Positions 8,564 through 17,166 of a DNA stretch of 64,000 nucleotides are shown one piece after another. A model generated the notes under the pieces. That model did no database searches and was not told where the DNA came from. It saw only the letters and a program-made list of their open reading frames with translations. The DNA is from Sphingobium naphthae. Its GTDB lineage: Bacteria > Pseudomonadota > Alphaproteobacteria > Sphingomonadales > Sphingomonadaceae. The position numbers and the translations under genes are program-made. Positions within the stretch are counted from its first letter, which is position 1. Every line of letters begins with the position of its first letter. The stretch spans positions 310,001 through 374,000 of the forward strand of contig NZ_JAJGNO010000002.1 of NCBI RefSeq assembly GCF_020782235.1, in the 5' to 3' direction.

Positions 8564-9222
8564 GCGCGGCGATCGCTCCGGCAACGCCGCAGCCGGCGGC
8601 GCTGCGCGCGGGCATAGACACAGGGACAGGCACGCGGGCGGACACGGCCGCCAAGGACGCTGCCGGGCCCGAAGCAGCGGAAAGCTTTCGCAGCCTGCTG
8701 GCGCGCAAGGCCAGGAATGGCGGCGGCGAGGGCAAGCCGATGCGCGAGGGAAAAGGCGAGGACGAGGCGGCGGCGGCGCCCGCGCCGGCTACCGCCGCGC
8801 CGTTGGCATTGTCGCCGCAGACAATGGGGGTGCCAAAGCATGGCTCCACGCCGGGGCCAAGCGATGACAAGGCGGGCCAGGCGCTCGCGCCTCAACTTCA
8901 GCGGAGCGGCGAGGCGCAGGTCGCGCCGGTGGCGACGCCCTACGCCGGCGCGGCCGCGCACGAGGCGGCGAGCGCGCAGATGTGGGCGCAGCGAATGGAC
9001 GCCGGAGCCCCGTCATCGGCCTCCACCCACCTCAGCCTGCCCGGCGACCAGTGGCGCGCCGATCATGTGCGGATCGACGCGCAGCAAGGCGGCCTGTCGG
9101 TGCTGATCGACCTTGGCGCCGACGCGCAGGACAGGAATGAAGCGCTCAAGGAGCTGGAAGCGCGGCTGCGCGCCCGCGGCCTGGACGCGACGATCCGCGA
9201 TGGCGAGGCAGCGCGGTGCTGA
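8560..9222 (+). CDS. sctP: Probable needle-length / substrate-switch protein SctP
   Basis: A 220-aa protein with a long Ala/Pro/Gly-rich, low-complexity N-terminal part (1-150) and a compact C-terminal domain (about 158-215; VRIDAQQGGLSVLIDLGADA, then LEARLRARGLDATI). This is the arrangement of HrpP/YscP/FliK rulers, which have a disordered ruler followed by a T3S4 domain. It follows sctO with an ATGA overlap, the normal sctP position. The last 160 bases overlap the convergent PepSY gene. sctQ and sctRSTU, which often follow, are absent, so they must lie upstream of sctV or elsewhere. Confidence 0.55.
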   Translation: MSAAIAPATPQPAALRAGIDTGTGTRADTAAKDAAGPEAAESFRSLLARKARNGGGEGKPMREGKGEDEAAAAPAPATAAPLALSPQTMGVPKHGSTPGPSDDKAGQALAPQLQRSGEAQVAPVATPYAGAAAHEAASAQMWAQRMDAGAPSSASTHLSLPGDQWRADHVRIDAQQGGLSVLIDLGADAQDRNEALKELEARLRARGLDATIRDGEAARC

Positions 9223-10844
9223 GCGGTCTTCAGGCTTCTCCCGCCACCGGCGCCGCGTTCGGGGGCGCCGAGGGACGGCTCGCGCCGGTCCGACCAGACG
9301 CTGTCGCGCGGGCCGGTGCGCGCCCGGTGCCGCGCCGCCCTCGCCGACCAGAGCAAGGCCAGCGCCAGCAGCAGCGCGACCCCGTCGACCAGCATCAGTG
9401 CGGGGGCGTCATACCAGTCGGCGCCGGCGATCAGGCTGGCGAGCGGCACGCACAGCATCGCCACCGCGCCCAGCACCGACAGTTCGACACCCGCCCGCGC
9501 CGCGCCCCGGACCAGCGCCCAGAATGTGGCCAGCAGGAACAGCGCATAATAGATGGCGCTGTGCATGCCATAGCTGGCGTGACCGCCCAGCAGCTTGGCT
9601 GCCGCCAGCGTCACCGAAATGCCCGCGACGCAGCCGAGCGGAACGCCGACGGTCAGCGCCCCCAGGATGCGGGTGGCGCGCGTCTGGTCGACAGCGCCGT
9701 CCTTGCGCTCCTTCCTGCGGCGGGATTCCACCCACAAAAGATTGCCGGTGTAGAACAGGAAGGCGCCGGCCAACCCCAACAGGAAATAGGCCCAGCGGAT
9801 CGTCGCCCCGCCGAAATTGCCGAAATGGAGCGCGAAGAAGCTGGTGATCGTCGCCGACCAGCCATCCTGCATGCCCGGCATATAGTCGGTCGCGGTGATC
9901 GCGCCGGTCTGCGGATCGACGCCGGCCATGCCATAGCTGGGCGCGCGCACGCCATAACGATCGTCGCTGCCCTGCACCCGCAGCGCCGGCAGCCCGCCGC
10001 CGCCCCGCCCGTAGACCAGCGTTTGTGGGGTGAAGCCGGGCGCCTGTTCGCGCACCCGCGCAACGATCTGCGCCGGGGTCAGCGTAGCGGGCGGCGGCCC
10101 TTCGGCCGGCGCGGCCATGGCGGGACGGCCGCCGCGCTCGCCGCCGCCGAAGGCCATGCCCTGGGCATCGTAGAACTGGTCGTGAAAGGCGAAGACCACG
10201 GCGGTGAGCGCCATGATGATGTGGAAAGGCAGGCTGAACAGGCCCAGCACATTATGCAGGTCGAGCCACATGCGCTTGACGTTGCGGCCGATGCGCAGCG
10301 CGAAGAGATCGCTCACCAGGCTGGGGAGCAGCACCACCAGGCCGGAGACGATGGCGATCATGTACAGCAGCGCGATGCCGCCCATGATCGGCATGGAGAT
10401 TTCATGATCGAAGGGCAGGCCGACCTGCTGGTGCAGCACGTCGATCAGCTGCGCGACCTGCGAGGGACCCTGCGTCACCACCTGCAGCGCGCCGTCGGGC
10501 GCCAGCGCGGCATAATGCGTGGTGCCGCCGCCATGATGATCCTCCGGATCGCGCACGGTCCAGCTCATCCGGGCGGGGTGCGCGGCGTCGGTGCGAAGAT
10601 GGATTTCGTAGCCTTTGGCGGCTTCCGGATGGGCGGCGATCGCCTTGGCCACCAGTTCGGGCGTGCGATCCAGCGACGGCGCGGGGGCGAGCGCCGGCGG
10701 CGGCGAAGCCCAGCGCTGCAACGGCAGCTCGAACATGGTGAGCGCCCCGGCATAGAAGGCGATGAAGAGGCACAGGCCCGAGAGGATGCCCACCCAGCCA
10801 TGCACTTCCTTGTACATCTTCACGACATCGGTCGGCAGCTTCAC
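9063..10844 (-). CDS. PepSY-associated transmembrane iron-uptake protein
   Basis: PepSY_TM family inner-membrane protein (593 aa), associated with ferric siderophore or heme handling; some members act in periplasmic Fe(III) reduction. Helix 1 is in YKEVHGWVGILSGLCLFIAF, followed by a large periplasmic loop with the PepSY region and GRNVKRMWLDLHNVLGLFSL, then VWAYFLLGLAGAFL-type helices and a C-terminal multi-helix DUF-like part to about residue 510. The start is taken as GTG 10844 because it overlaps the upstream stop (GTGA). No in-frame stop occurs until 9063, so the last about 53 residues (Arg/Ser-rich, RPRARSRASSSL) are read antisense to sctP and look like non-native read-through. Confidence 0.85.
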   Translation of the reverse strand: MKLPTDVVKMYKEVHGWVGILSGLCLFIAFYAGALTMFELPLQRWASPPPALAPAPSLDRTPELVAKAIAAHPEAAKGYEIHLRTDAAHPARMSWTVRDPEDHHGGGTTHYAALAPDGALQVVTQGPSQVAQLIDVLHQQVGLPFDHEISMPIMGGIALLYMIAIVSGLVVLLPSLVSDLFALRIGRNVKRMWLDLHNVLGLFSLPFHIIMALTAVVFAFHDQFYDAQGMAFGGGERGGRPAMAAPAEGPPPATLTPAQIVARVREQAPGFTPQTLVYGRGGGGLPALRVQGSDDRYGVRAPSYGMAGVDPQTGAITATDYMPGMQDGWSATITSFFALHFGNFGGATIRWAYFLLGLAGAFLFYTGNLLWVESRRRKERKDGAVDQTRATRILGALTVGVPLGCVAGISVTLAAAKLLGGHASYGMHSAIYYALFLLATFWALVRGAARAGVELSVLGAVAMLCVPLASLIAGADWYDAPALMLVDGVALLLALALLWSARAARHRARTGPRDSVWSDRREPSLGAPERGAGGGRSLKTAQHRAASPSRIVASRPRARSRASSSLSASFLSCASAPRSISTDRPPCCASIRT

Positions 10845-11161
10845 GACCCCAGCCCTCCCATCAGCAGCACAGGCGCCCAGACCAGCAGATTGGCGGCGGC
10901 GAGCCAGAGCCAGGCGCGCAGCGACGATCGGAATAGGAAGCAGAAGCTGAGCGTCAGCGCCCAGACGGGGGCCATGAGCCACATGGCGAACTGCCCCTTG
11001 GTCGAGAAATAGGCGTCGCCAACGCCCGCGGCGATGCGGAACAGCCCGGCGCAGCCCAGCGCCAGGGTGAAGCCCAGGATGAAGGCGGCGGCCGTCTTGC
11101 CGAACCAGTCGCGGCTCGACAGCGGGCGGCGCCGCGCTCGGGGAGCGAGCGGCGCCTTCAT
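10841..11161 (-). CDS. Small inner-membrane protein of the iron-uptake operon
   Basis: A 106-aa protein with three predicted helices (FGKTAAAFILGFTLALGCAG; FAMWLMAPVWALTLSFCFLF; AWLWLAAANLLVWAPVLLMG) and a positively charged N-terminus. It resembles the small DUF3649-like 'iron uptake' proteins that accompany PepSY genes, but I could not assign a family with certainty. The ATG at 11161 overlaps the upstream stop (ATGA) and the stop overlaps the PepSY GTG start, so the three genes are one translationally coupled unit downstream of the siderophore receptor. Confidence 0.68.
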   Translation of the reverse strand: MKAPLAPRARRRPLSSRDWFGKTAAAFILGFTLALGCAGLFRIAAGVGDAYFSTKGQFAMWLMAPVWALTLSFCFLFRSSLRAWLWLAAANLLVWAPVLLMGGLGS

Positions 11162-11433
11162 CTTTTCCCCTCGGGCGCGCCGCGGCGCCAGGCGATGGCG
11201 ACCGGCACCACCGACCAGATCGTCATCAGGATCGTCAGCAGGATGAAGATGGCGGTGGCGGGACCGGCCCAGCCCAGCAGCAGCATCGTCCCCAGCGCCA
11301 GCGACAGCGCGCCGGCCCAGCCCAGCAGCCCGGGCCGGCAGGGCAGCGCCCCCCATTTCTGGTGCGGCGCGGCCAGATAGAGCAGCACAGCGGCGACCGC
11401 AGCGCAAAGGCCGCCCAGGATCGCGCCGATCAT
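11158..11433 (-). CDS. Small inner-membrane protein of the iron-uptake operon
   Basis: A 91-aa protein with three hydrophobic segments (IGAILGGLCAAVAAVLLYLA; LLGWAGALSLALGTMLLLGW; AIFILLTILMTIWSVVPVAI) and a basic C-terminal tail. It resembles DUF3325-like proteins in size, helix number and operon position, though the GRHRR-type motif of that family is not evident. It lies 76 bases downstream of the receptor gene and is coupled to the next gene by ATGA. Function is unknown; a role in ferric-siderophore handling is inferred from context only. Confidence 0.65.
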   Translation of the reverse strand: MIGAILGGLCAAVAAVLLYLAAPHQKWGALPCRPGLLGWAGALSLALGTMLLLGWAGPATAIFILLTILMTIWSVVPVAIAWRRGAPEGKR

Positions 11434-11509
11434 GCCGCCATCCCCTTGGCCCTTGACCCGCTCATCCTCTTCATCCGTCCCTCCTCCCCCAAGGCGAGAA
11501 AATGCCGGC

Positions 11510-13744
11510 TTACCAGCGGAACTGCAAGCGCGCGGTGAGGCTGCGCCCCTGACCATAATAGCAGGCGGACACGGCGGTGCAGGTCGCGACATAGCGTTTG
11601 TCGGCGATGTTGCGTGCGTTGAGCGACAGGGTCGCGCCCTCCAGGGCCGGCAGGCTCCGGCCCAGATCATAGCGGACGAACAGGTCGAACAGCGTATAAT
11701 CGGGAATGGCAAGACTGTTGGCGGTGTCGCCAAAGCTCTTGCCGGTATAGCGCGCGCCGCCGCCGAAGCCGAGGCCAGCAAGCGCCCCTTCCTCAATCGT
11801 CTGGTTGACAAACAGCGAGGCCATCCATTCGGGCACCTGCGGCAGTTCGTTGCCGACCTGGCCAGCGGTGTTGCTCTTCGTCACCTTGCTGTCGCTGCGC
11901 GTCGCGGTAGCGATGACAGCCATGCCCCAGGGCAGAGTCGCCTTGGTTTCGAATTCGATGCCCCGCACTCGCCCTTCGCCGGTCTGGACGCTGCAGACGG
12001 CAGTGCCGCACAGCAGGTCGTCCTCGTCCGATCCCGCCGGCAGGTCGGCCAAAGTCGCGGGCGTCACCATATTCTGCTGCGTGATCTGATAGGCGCCCAG
12101 CGTCACATAGATATTGTCGCCGCTCTGATAGCGCAGGCCCACTTCATATTGCTGGCCAGTCGTCGGCTTGAACGACTCGCCTGTCAGGCTGGTCGATGGG
12201 TCGCTGACCTGCGGCAGGAAGCTTTCGGCATAGCTGGCATAGGGCGCCAGGCCATTGTCGAACAGATAGACCGCGCCCGCGCGCCAGGTGAAGGCGTCGC
12301 TCTTGGTGATGTAGCGCAGGTCCGAGACGGGGTTATAGGTGTCGTCCTTCGCCCAGTCCTGCCGTCCGCCCACGGTCACGCGCAGACGGCCGATCTTGAT
12401 CTGGTCCTGGATGTAGACGCCCTTCTGGCTGCTCACCGTTTCGGTATAGATTTGCGGCGACAGATTGGCGGCATAGCTGCTCGATCCGCGCGGCTCCGGA
12501 TCGAAGATGTCGAGCAGCGGCAGCACCTGCGAGGAGGCGACGAGATCGCGATAATGCTCCCATTCGGTGTGGAAATAATCGAAGCCGGCAAGCAGCGTAT
12601 GTTCGACAGGGCCCGTGGTCAGCTTCGCTTCCAGCTGCGTGTCGGTGGCGATGCCGTCGCTTTCGCCCACGCCCTGCACCGCGCGGCGGCCGATCGTCTG
12701 GCCCGGAATGCAGCCCGCGATCGTGTCCGGGCAGGTGGTGAGCGTGTTCCCCGACAGCACGACGACGCGATAGATGGTGTCGAGATGCGTGTAGCGGCTG
12801 TTGTTGCGCAGGGTGATCGCATCGTTGAACTGATGCGAGAAGAAGGAGCCGATCAGATACTGGTTGCGGTCGAACGTGTTCCAGCCCGGTTCGCCCAGAT
12901 TGGCGTCATTGGCGATATAGCCGCCATTGCTCTTGTAGAGCGAGCCGAGCGCGGGCAGGAACTGGAAGGTCGATCCGCCCTCATCGCGCTGATACTGGCC
13001 CAGGATCGTCCAGCTGGTGCGGTCGGTCGGCTTCCAGGTGATGCTGGGCGAAATATAGCGCCGGCCGATCTTCACATCTTCCACCTGCGTGTCGCCATAG
13101 CGCGACAGGCCCACCAGCCGGGCCGAGAGGGTGGAGCTGATCGGGCCGCTGATGTCGGCCGCCGCCTGATAATTCCAGTTGTTGAGATCGGTCGTGCCGA
13201 TCCCCTGCAGCATGAAGTCGGCCTGGAATTCGTCGGTCGGACGCTTGGTGACGATGTTGACGACGCCGCCCGGCGCGGTCTGGCCATAGAGCGCGCCCGA
13301 GGGACCCTTGAGCACCTCAATCTGTTGCAGCGCATAGGAATCGAAGCCCGGCCGCGTCCACTGACCGCCCGAGGGCAGGCGCAGGCCGTCGACAAAATTA
13401 TTGTTGGACGAAAAGCCGCCGGCGCCAAAGCCGCGCACCGACACTTCATCGACGCGGCTGTCGATGCCGAAGGATTCGGCCTGGACGCCCGCGGTATAGG
13501 CCAGCGCATCGGCGATGCTGGGCGAGGCGCGCAGTTCGATTTCCTCGCGACTGATGATCGAGATGGCCTGCGGCGATTCGATGATCGGCGTGGCGCTCTT
13601 CGTGGTGGAAATGGCGGCGGACCGGCCGGTGGCGGTCACGACGATGACGTCGGTGTCCCGCTCCGCCTCGGGCGCGGTCTGGGCCTGCGCTAGCAGGGAG
13701 GTGCCGGACAGAAGCATGGCGGTGAGCGTCGCGATAGTGCGCAT
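11510..13744 (-). CDS. TonB-dependent siderophore receptor
   Basis: Outer-membrane receptor (744 aa) of the FhuA/FpvA-like siderophore class. A signal peptide covers about 1-21 (MRTIATLTAMLLSGTSLLAQ). The TonB box region DVIVVTA follows, then the plug domain (about 45-155) with QAISIISREEIELRASPSIA, VRGFGAGGF and VLKGPSGALYGQTAPGGVVN. A 22-strand-type barrel ends in LTARLQFRW with the terminal aromatic residue. Fatty-acid or catecholate specificity cannot be read. A Fur-box-like site lies 33-51 bases upstream of the start, and two small membrane genes and a PepSY gene follow on the same strand. Confidence 0.92.
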   Translation of the reverse strand: MRTIATLTAMLLSGTSLLAQAQTAPEAERDTDVIVVTATGRSAAISTTKSATPIIESPQAISIISREEIELRASPSIADALAYTAGVQAESFGIDSRVDEVSVRGFGAGGFSSNNNFVDGLRLPSGGQWTRPGFDSYALQQIEVLKGPSGALYGQTAPGGVVNIVTKRPTDEFQADFMLQGIGTTDLNNWNYQAAADISGPISSTLSARLVGLSRYGDTQVEDVKIGRRYISPSITWKPTDRTSWTILGQYQRDEGGSTFQFLPALGSLYKSNGGYIANDANLGEPGWNTFDRNQYLIGSFFSHQFNDAITLRNNSRYTHLDTIYRVVVLSGNTLTTCPDTIAGCIPGQTIGRRAVQGVGESDGIATDTQLEAKLTTGPVEHTLLAGFDYFHTEWEHYRDLVASSQVLPLLDIFDPEPRGSSSYAANLSPQIYTETVSSQKGVYIQDQIKIGRLRVTVGGRQDWAKDDTYNPVSDLRYITKSDAFTWRAGAVYLFDNGLAPYASYAESFLPQVSDPSTSLTGESFKPTTGQQYEVGLRYQSGDNIYVTLGAYQITQQNMVTPATLADLPAGSDEDDLLCGTAVCSVQTGEGRVRGIEFETKATLPWGMAVIATATRSDSKVTKSNTAGQVGNELPQVPEWMASLFVNQTIEEGALAGLGFGGGARYTGKSFGDTANSLAIPDYTLFDLFVRYDLGRSLPALEGATLSLNARNIADKRYVATCTAVSACYYGQGRSLTARLQFRW

Positions 13745-13776
13745 GTGAGTCCCCTTTTCTCGTTGGGCGCTCCGCT

Positions 13777-13795
13777 AATGCGAATCCATCTCAGT
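13777..13795 (-). promoter_or_regulatory. Fur-box-like operator upstream of siderophore receptor
   Basis: The 19-mer AATGCGAATCCATCTCAGT fits the 7-5-7 Fur-box layout (AATGCGA, five bases, then a degenerate TCGCATT-like arm). It sits 33-51 bases upstream of the receptor ATG on the minus-strand side. The same AATGCGA-N5-arm design recurs at 23079-23097 before the second iron module. Iron-dependent repression by Fur is inferred. Confidence 0.55.
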
Positions 13796-13799
13796 CGCA

Positions 13800-14063
13800 A
13801 CCTAAAAGCTGTTTCGCTTTATTGCAGCATCTTTGCAGAGCCCGCTCCTGTACTGCATACGGACTGAGGCCGAATGCGTAGAAAGGACTTCCCATTAATA
13901 GGCGGAATTTCCCAACAGCCGGCGTCTTCCACACGCATCCTGTTTGCTCTTAGCAGTGAGTGCCTTGGAAAAGCGCGTTTTCCGCTAGTTGGCACAGCCC
14001 CTGCAAAGCGAATGGCACGATCCACCAAGGGTCGTGACACACATCAGGGAAGGAGATTTCACC
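13800..14063. other. Intergenic region between divergent receptor and small secreted protein
   Basis: About 320 bases without a supported gene separate the receptor start (13744) and the next start (14064). The part not covered by the Fur-like site is lower in GC than its surroundings and contains only short open frames with no family resemblance or ribosome site. It probably holds promoters for both directions. A clear SD (AAGGAGATTTCACC) precedes the gene at 14064. Confidence 0.5.
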
Positions 14064-14309
14064 ATGAAGAGCATCGTCATCGTTTCCGCCATCGCCCTCA
14101 CCGCGCTCGCCACCCCGGCGCTGGCGCAGCCCGAAGGCACGTTCGGCCGCGCCAAGGTCAGCTATGACGCGCGGACCGACAGCTATTGCTTCCGCGAAGC
14201 GCCCGCCGGTTCGCTGGTGCCGCGCACCGACTGCCGCAGCAAGGCGGAATGGGCGCAGGCCGGCCTGACGATCAGCCACAAGGCGACCGTGCAAATGGCC
14301 CAGCGTTGA
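14064..14309 (+). CDS. Small secreted protein of unknown function
   Basis: An 81-aa protein with a clear Sec signal peptide (MKSIVIVSAIALTALATPAL, cut after AQ or near it) and a mature part of about 60 residues with two cysteines (SYCFREAP and RTDCRSKAEW) that could form a disulfide. The pattern of a conserved C-R-x-x-x-x-G-S and T-D-C-R-S-K-A-E-W occurs in small periplasmic proteins of sphingomonads that I cannot name. A good SD (AAGGAG) supports the start. It stands alone, with a hairpin after it. Confidence 0.7.
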   Translation: MKSIVIVSAIALTALATPALAQPEGTFGRAKVSYDARTDSYCFREAPAGSLVPRTDCRSKAEWAQAGLTISHKATVQMAQR

Positions 14310-14321
14310 ACGGCCGCAACC

Positions 14322-14355
14322 GGCCCGGCGGGCGGAGAAGCCGCTCTGCCGGGCC
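14322..14355. terminator. GC-rich inverted repeat between convergent genes
   Basis: Arms GGCCCGGC (14322-14329) and GCCGGGCC (14348-14355) pair perfectly, with an inner GGCGG/CCGC extension around a small loop. It lies in the 59-base gap between the converging stops at 14309 and 14369. No T tract follows on either strand, so it is at best a partial or Rho-assisted bidirectional terminator. Confidence 0.5.
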
Positions 14356-14368
14356 CGCTGTGACTGGC

Positions 14369-17071
14369 TTAGCGGCTCGTCACGACGACCTGCGCGCTTT
14401 CCAGCCCCTCCGCCTCGGCGCGCAGGACGATCCGGCCGGCTTCGCCCGGCCTGGCGCGCACGATCGCCAGCGCCAGCCCGTTGAAGGCCGCGCGCTGCGC
14501 TGACGGAAAGGCGGTGAGATCGGTTGGGTCGCCATTGTCGGTCGCGACGATGTCGCCCGGCCCCTCGATCGAGAAGCGGATCTGGGGCTTGGCCGACGGC
14601 ACGATCAGGCCATCCTGGTCGACTATCTTCACCGTCACGAAGGCGAGGTCGCGGCCATCATCGGCGATGCTGGACCGATCGGCGGTCAGCGACAGGCCGG
14701 CCGGCGCGCCCACCGTGCGGACCGTCTCGCTCGCCCAGGGCTGGCCGTTCTTCCAGCTGTCGACCCGCAATTCGCCCGGCGCATAGGTCACATAGTCCCA
14801 GCGGAAGCGATATTCATAGTCGCGCTTCTTGATCCTGCCCTGGGACTTGCCGTTGACGAACAGTTCGGCCTCGTCGGCGGACGAGAAGACATGGACCGGC
14901 GTCACCTGCCCCTCGCGTCCCGGCCAGGTCCAGTGCGGCAGGATATGCGCGAATTTGAGGTCAGGCCGCCAGCGCGACTGGTAGAGCCAGTAGCGATCCT
15001 TGGGAAAGCCGGCGAGATCGATGATGCCCGAATAGGAGCTGCGCGACGTATAATAAGGCGTCGGCTCGCCCAGATAGTCGAAGCCCGTCCAGACGAATTC
15101 GCCCGCGACATAGGGATGCTGGTCGTCCGCGGCCCAGACCCGGTCCGGCGATGACCCGAAATCGGCCGCGTGCAGTTCATAGGCGCTGACCTGGTGCGTA
15201 TCGGGATTGCCGCCCGACCAGGGGCGCACCGGTCCGCTGATCGCGCCGGCGACCGGGAAGAGATATTCGCCCCGGCTGGAAAGGGTGGAGGCGGTTTCGG
15301 TGCTGAGGATCAGCTTGTCGGGATAGGCGGCGCGAAAGGCGGGATATTGGCCGACGATGCCGCGAATGCCCGCGCCCTGATAATTGAGGCTGATGACATC
15401 CATGACGCCGGGCAGGGGCATGTCCGCCTTCGCATAGTTCATCGCGCTGGTGGCGGGGCGGGTCGGGTCCTCCTCATGCGCGATGGCGACCAGCTCGCGG
15501 CCGATCCGGGCGCCGGCCTCGCCATCATATTGTTCGCCCACCTCATTGCCGATGCTCCACAGGATGATGGAGGGATGGTTGCGGTCGCGCCGCAGCATCG
15601 CGCGGGCATCGGCCTCATGCCAGTCGGGGAAGATCAGGTGGAAGTCGTGCGGCGTCTTCTTCTTTTCCCAGCTGTCGAACACCTCGTCCATGACCAGGAA
15701 GCCCATGCGGTCGGTCAGCTCCAGCAGTTCGGGCGCGGGCGGGTTATGGCTCATGCGGATGGCGTTGGCGCCCATGTCGCGCAGGATTTCGAGCTGGCGC
15801 TCGGCCGCACGGACATTGAAGGCGGCGCCGAGCGCGCCCAGGTCATGATGATTGTTGACGCCACGCAGGGGAACAGGCGCGCCATTGACGATGACGCCCT
15901 TGTCCGGATCGAACCGCACGTCGCGGATGCCGAAGCGCGTTTCATAGCTGTCGACGACGCGGCCGCCCTGCGTCACGGTGGCGACGGCGACATAGCGGTT
16001 GGGCGCTTGCGTGGGCGGCGGACCCCACAGGCGGGGATTGGACAGAATCGTGCTGCCCTGAAGCACCGCCTTGCCGCCCGGCGCGATGCTGGCCGATTGC
16101 CGCGCAATGCTGGCGACCGCCCGCCCGGTGCGCTTGCCGGCGGCGTCGACCACGTAGAGGCTGGTCGCGACATCCACCTGCGCCGCGCGATCGCCGTCAT
16201 TGTCGATCGTCAGACTGACGTCGATGCTTGCCCTCTCCTTGCTGACCTGGGGCGTGCGCACGATGCTGCCCCACTGGCCGACATGGACCTTGTTCGTGGT
16301 GGTGAGGAAAATGTCGCGATACAGGCCGCCGCCCGGATACCAGCGCGCCGAAGCCTGCGGATTGTCGAGGCGGATGGCGAGCTGGTTGCGGCCGCCGGGC
16401 ACCGCATAGGGCGTCAGGTCCAGGCGGAAACTGTTATAGCCATAGGGCCAGCCACCGACCAGTTGGCCGTTGAGCCACACGGTCGCGTAGGACATCGCGC
16501 CTTCGACATCGAGGAAGATCGACTTGCCCCGATCACTGGCGGGGATGTCCAGGCTCTTGCGATACCAGCCGATGCCCCAGCTAGGCAGGCGGCCCATGCC
16601 GCCATAGGGGCCGTCCTTGATGAAGGGGCCGGCGATCGCCCAGTCATGCGGCAGGTCGACTTTCTGCCAAGCGCTGTCGTCGAAGCCCGCCTGCACATAG
16701 GCGACCGACCCGCCTGGATTGCCGGCGGGGCGGACATGATGACGGGCGGGATCCTTGATGAAGGGATTGGCGCTGGGAAGGATCCAGGGCTTGAGCACGC
16801 GGGCACCCGCATCGTCCACCGCGACCGCAGCGTCGGGACGCGCGTCGGCGAGCTTGCCGTCATCGGCATCCTCGATGGGCGGGCGCACATCGTAGCGCAG
16901 ATCTTCTTGCAGGCCCGCAGGATCCCCCTTGGTGAAGCGCCAGTCGCGGCTGATCGAGACGCTCTCCCGCGCCTGAGCGGCCGGAGCGGCCAGCGCGAGA
17001 GCGGCGAGCAGGATCGCGCCGCCTTGCCGGCCGGCCGGTTTCCAAGACGACAGCGAAGCCGACAGATGCAC
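14369..17071 (-). CDS. Exported GH2 family beta-galactosidase
   Basis: Glycoside hydrolase family 2 enzyme (900 aa) with an N-terminal signal peptide (about 1-35). The order is the sugar-binding jelly roll (about 125-260; DLPHDWAIAGPF, WYRKSLDIP, VWLNGQLVGGWPYGYNSF), an Ig-like domain (about 265-385), the TIM barrel (about 390-690) and C-terminal beta domains. The barrel shows GVNNHHDLGALGAAF, MSHNPPAPELLELTDRMGFL, the acid/base NE pair at 509-510 (WSIGNEVGE) and the probable nucleophile Glu592 (LILSTETAST). It resembles the DUF4982-containing beta-galactosidases. Nearby dgoK and dgoA suggest galactoside use. A LacI-type operator candidate lies just upstream. Confidence 0.9.
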   Translation of the reverse strand: MHLSASLSSWKPAGRQGGAILLAALALAAPAAQARESVSISRDWRFTKGDPAGLQEDLRYDVRPPIEDADDGKLADARPDAAVAVDDAGARVLKPWILPSANPFIKDPARHHVRPAGNPGGSVAYVQAGFDDSAWQKVDLPHDWAIAGPFIKDGPYGGMGRLPSWGIGWYRKSLDIPASDRGKSIFLDVEGAMSYATVWLNGQLVGGWPYGYNSFRLDLTPYAVPGGRNQLAIRLDNPQASARWYPGGGLYRDIFLTTTNKVHVGQWGSIVRTPQVSKERASIDVSLTIDNDGDRAAQVDVATSLYVVDAAGKRTGRAVASIARQSASIAPGGKAVLQGSTILSNPRLWGPPPTQAPNRYVAVATVTQGGRVVDSYETRFGIRDVRFDPDKGVIVNGAPVPLRGVNNHHDLGALGAAFNVRAAERQLEILRDMGANAIRMSHNPPAPELLELTDRMGFLVMDEVFDSWEKKKTPHDFHLIFPDWHEADARAMLRRDRNHPSIILWSIGNEVGEQYDGEAGARIGRELVAIAHEEDPTRPATSAMNYAKADMPLPGVMDVISLNYQGAGIRGIVGQYPAFRAAYPDKLILSTETASTLSSRGEYLFPVAGAISGPVRPWSGGNPDTHQVSAYELHAADFGSSPDRVWAADDQHPYVAGEFVWTGFDYLGEPTPYYTSRSSYSGIIDLAGFPKDRYWLYQSRWRPDLKFAHILPHWTWPGREGQVTPVHVFSSADEAELFVNGKSQGRIKKRDYEYRFRWDYVTYAPGELRVDSWKNGQPWASETVRTVGAPAGLSLTADRSSIADDGRDLAFVTVKIVDQDGLIVPSAKPQIRFSIEGPGDIVATDNGDPTDLTAFPSAQRAAFNGLALAIVRARPGEAGRIVLRAEAEGLESAQVVVTSR

Positions 17072-17092
17072 GATGATCCCTCCCCTTATATG

Positions 17093-17106
17093 GTAGCGTT
17101 ATCATC
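17093..17106 (-). promoter_or_regulatory. LacI-family-like operator upstream of beta-galactosidase
   Basis: TGGTAGCGTTATCA (minus strand TGATAACGCTACCA) is an imperfect palindrome around a central CG, close to the TGGTAGCGCTACCA-type operators used by LacI-family sugar regulators in Caulobacter and Xanthomonas. It lies 22-35 bases before the GH2 start. No LacI gene is in the window. Confidence 0.4.
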
Positions 17107-17166
17107 CTTGTGCCGCATCTTCGCCGCGCACGCAACCCCGCGCGCCTTGAGCGCGTCGCGCCAGGC

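Noticed and set aside
1..9222. Flagellar export operon instead of an injectisome
   Set aside because: A secretin (SctC), an SctJ lipoprotein and needle/inner-rod genes are present, and flagellar genes (FliF, FlgE etc.) are not.
11432..13693. Long plus-strand open frame opposite the siderophore receptor
   Set aside because: The receptor on the minus strand has all domain landmarks; the plus frame is a composition artefact.
13819..14040. Minus-strand frame in the receptor upstream gap
   Set aside because: No SD, no recognisable domain, atypical composition; treated as non-coding.
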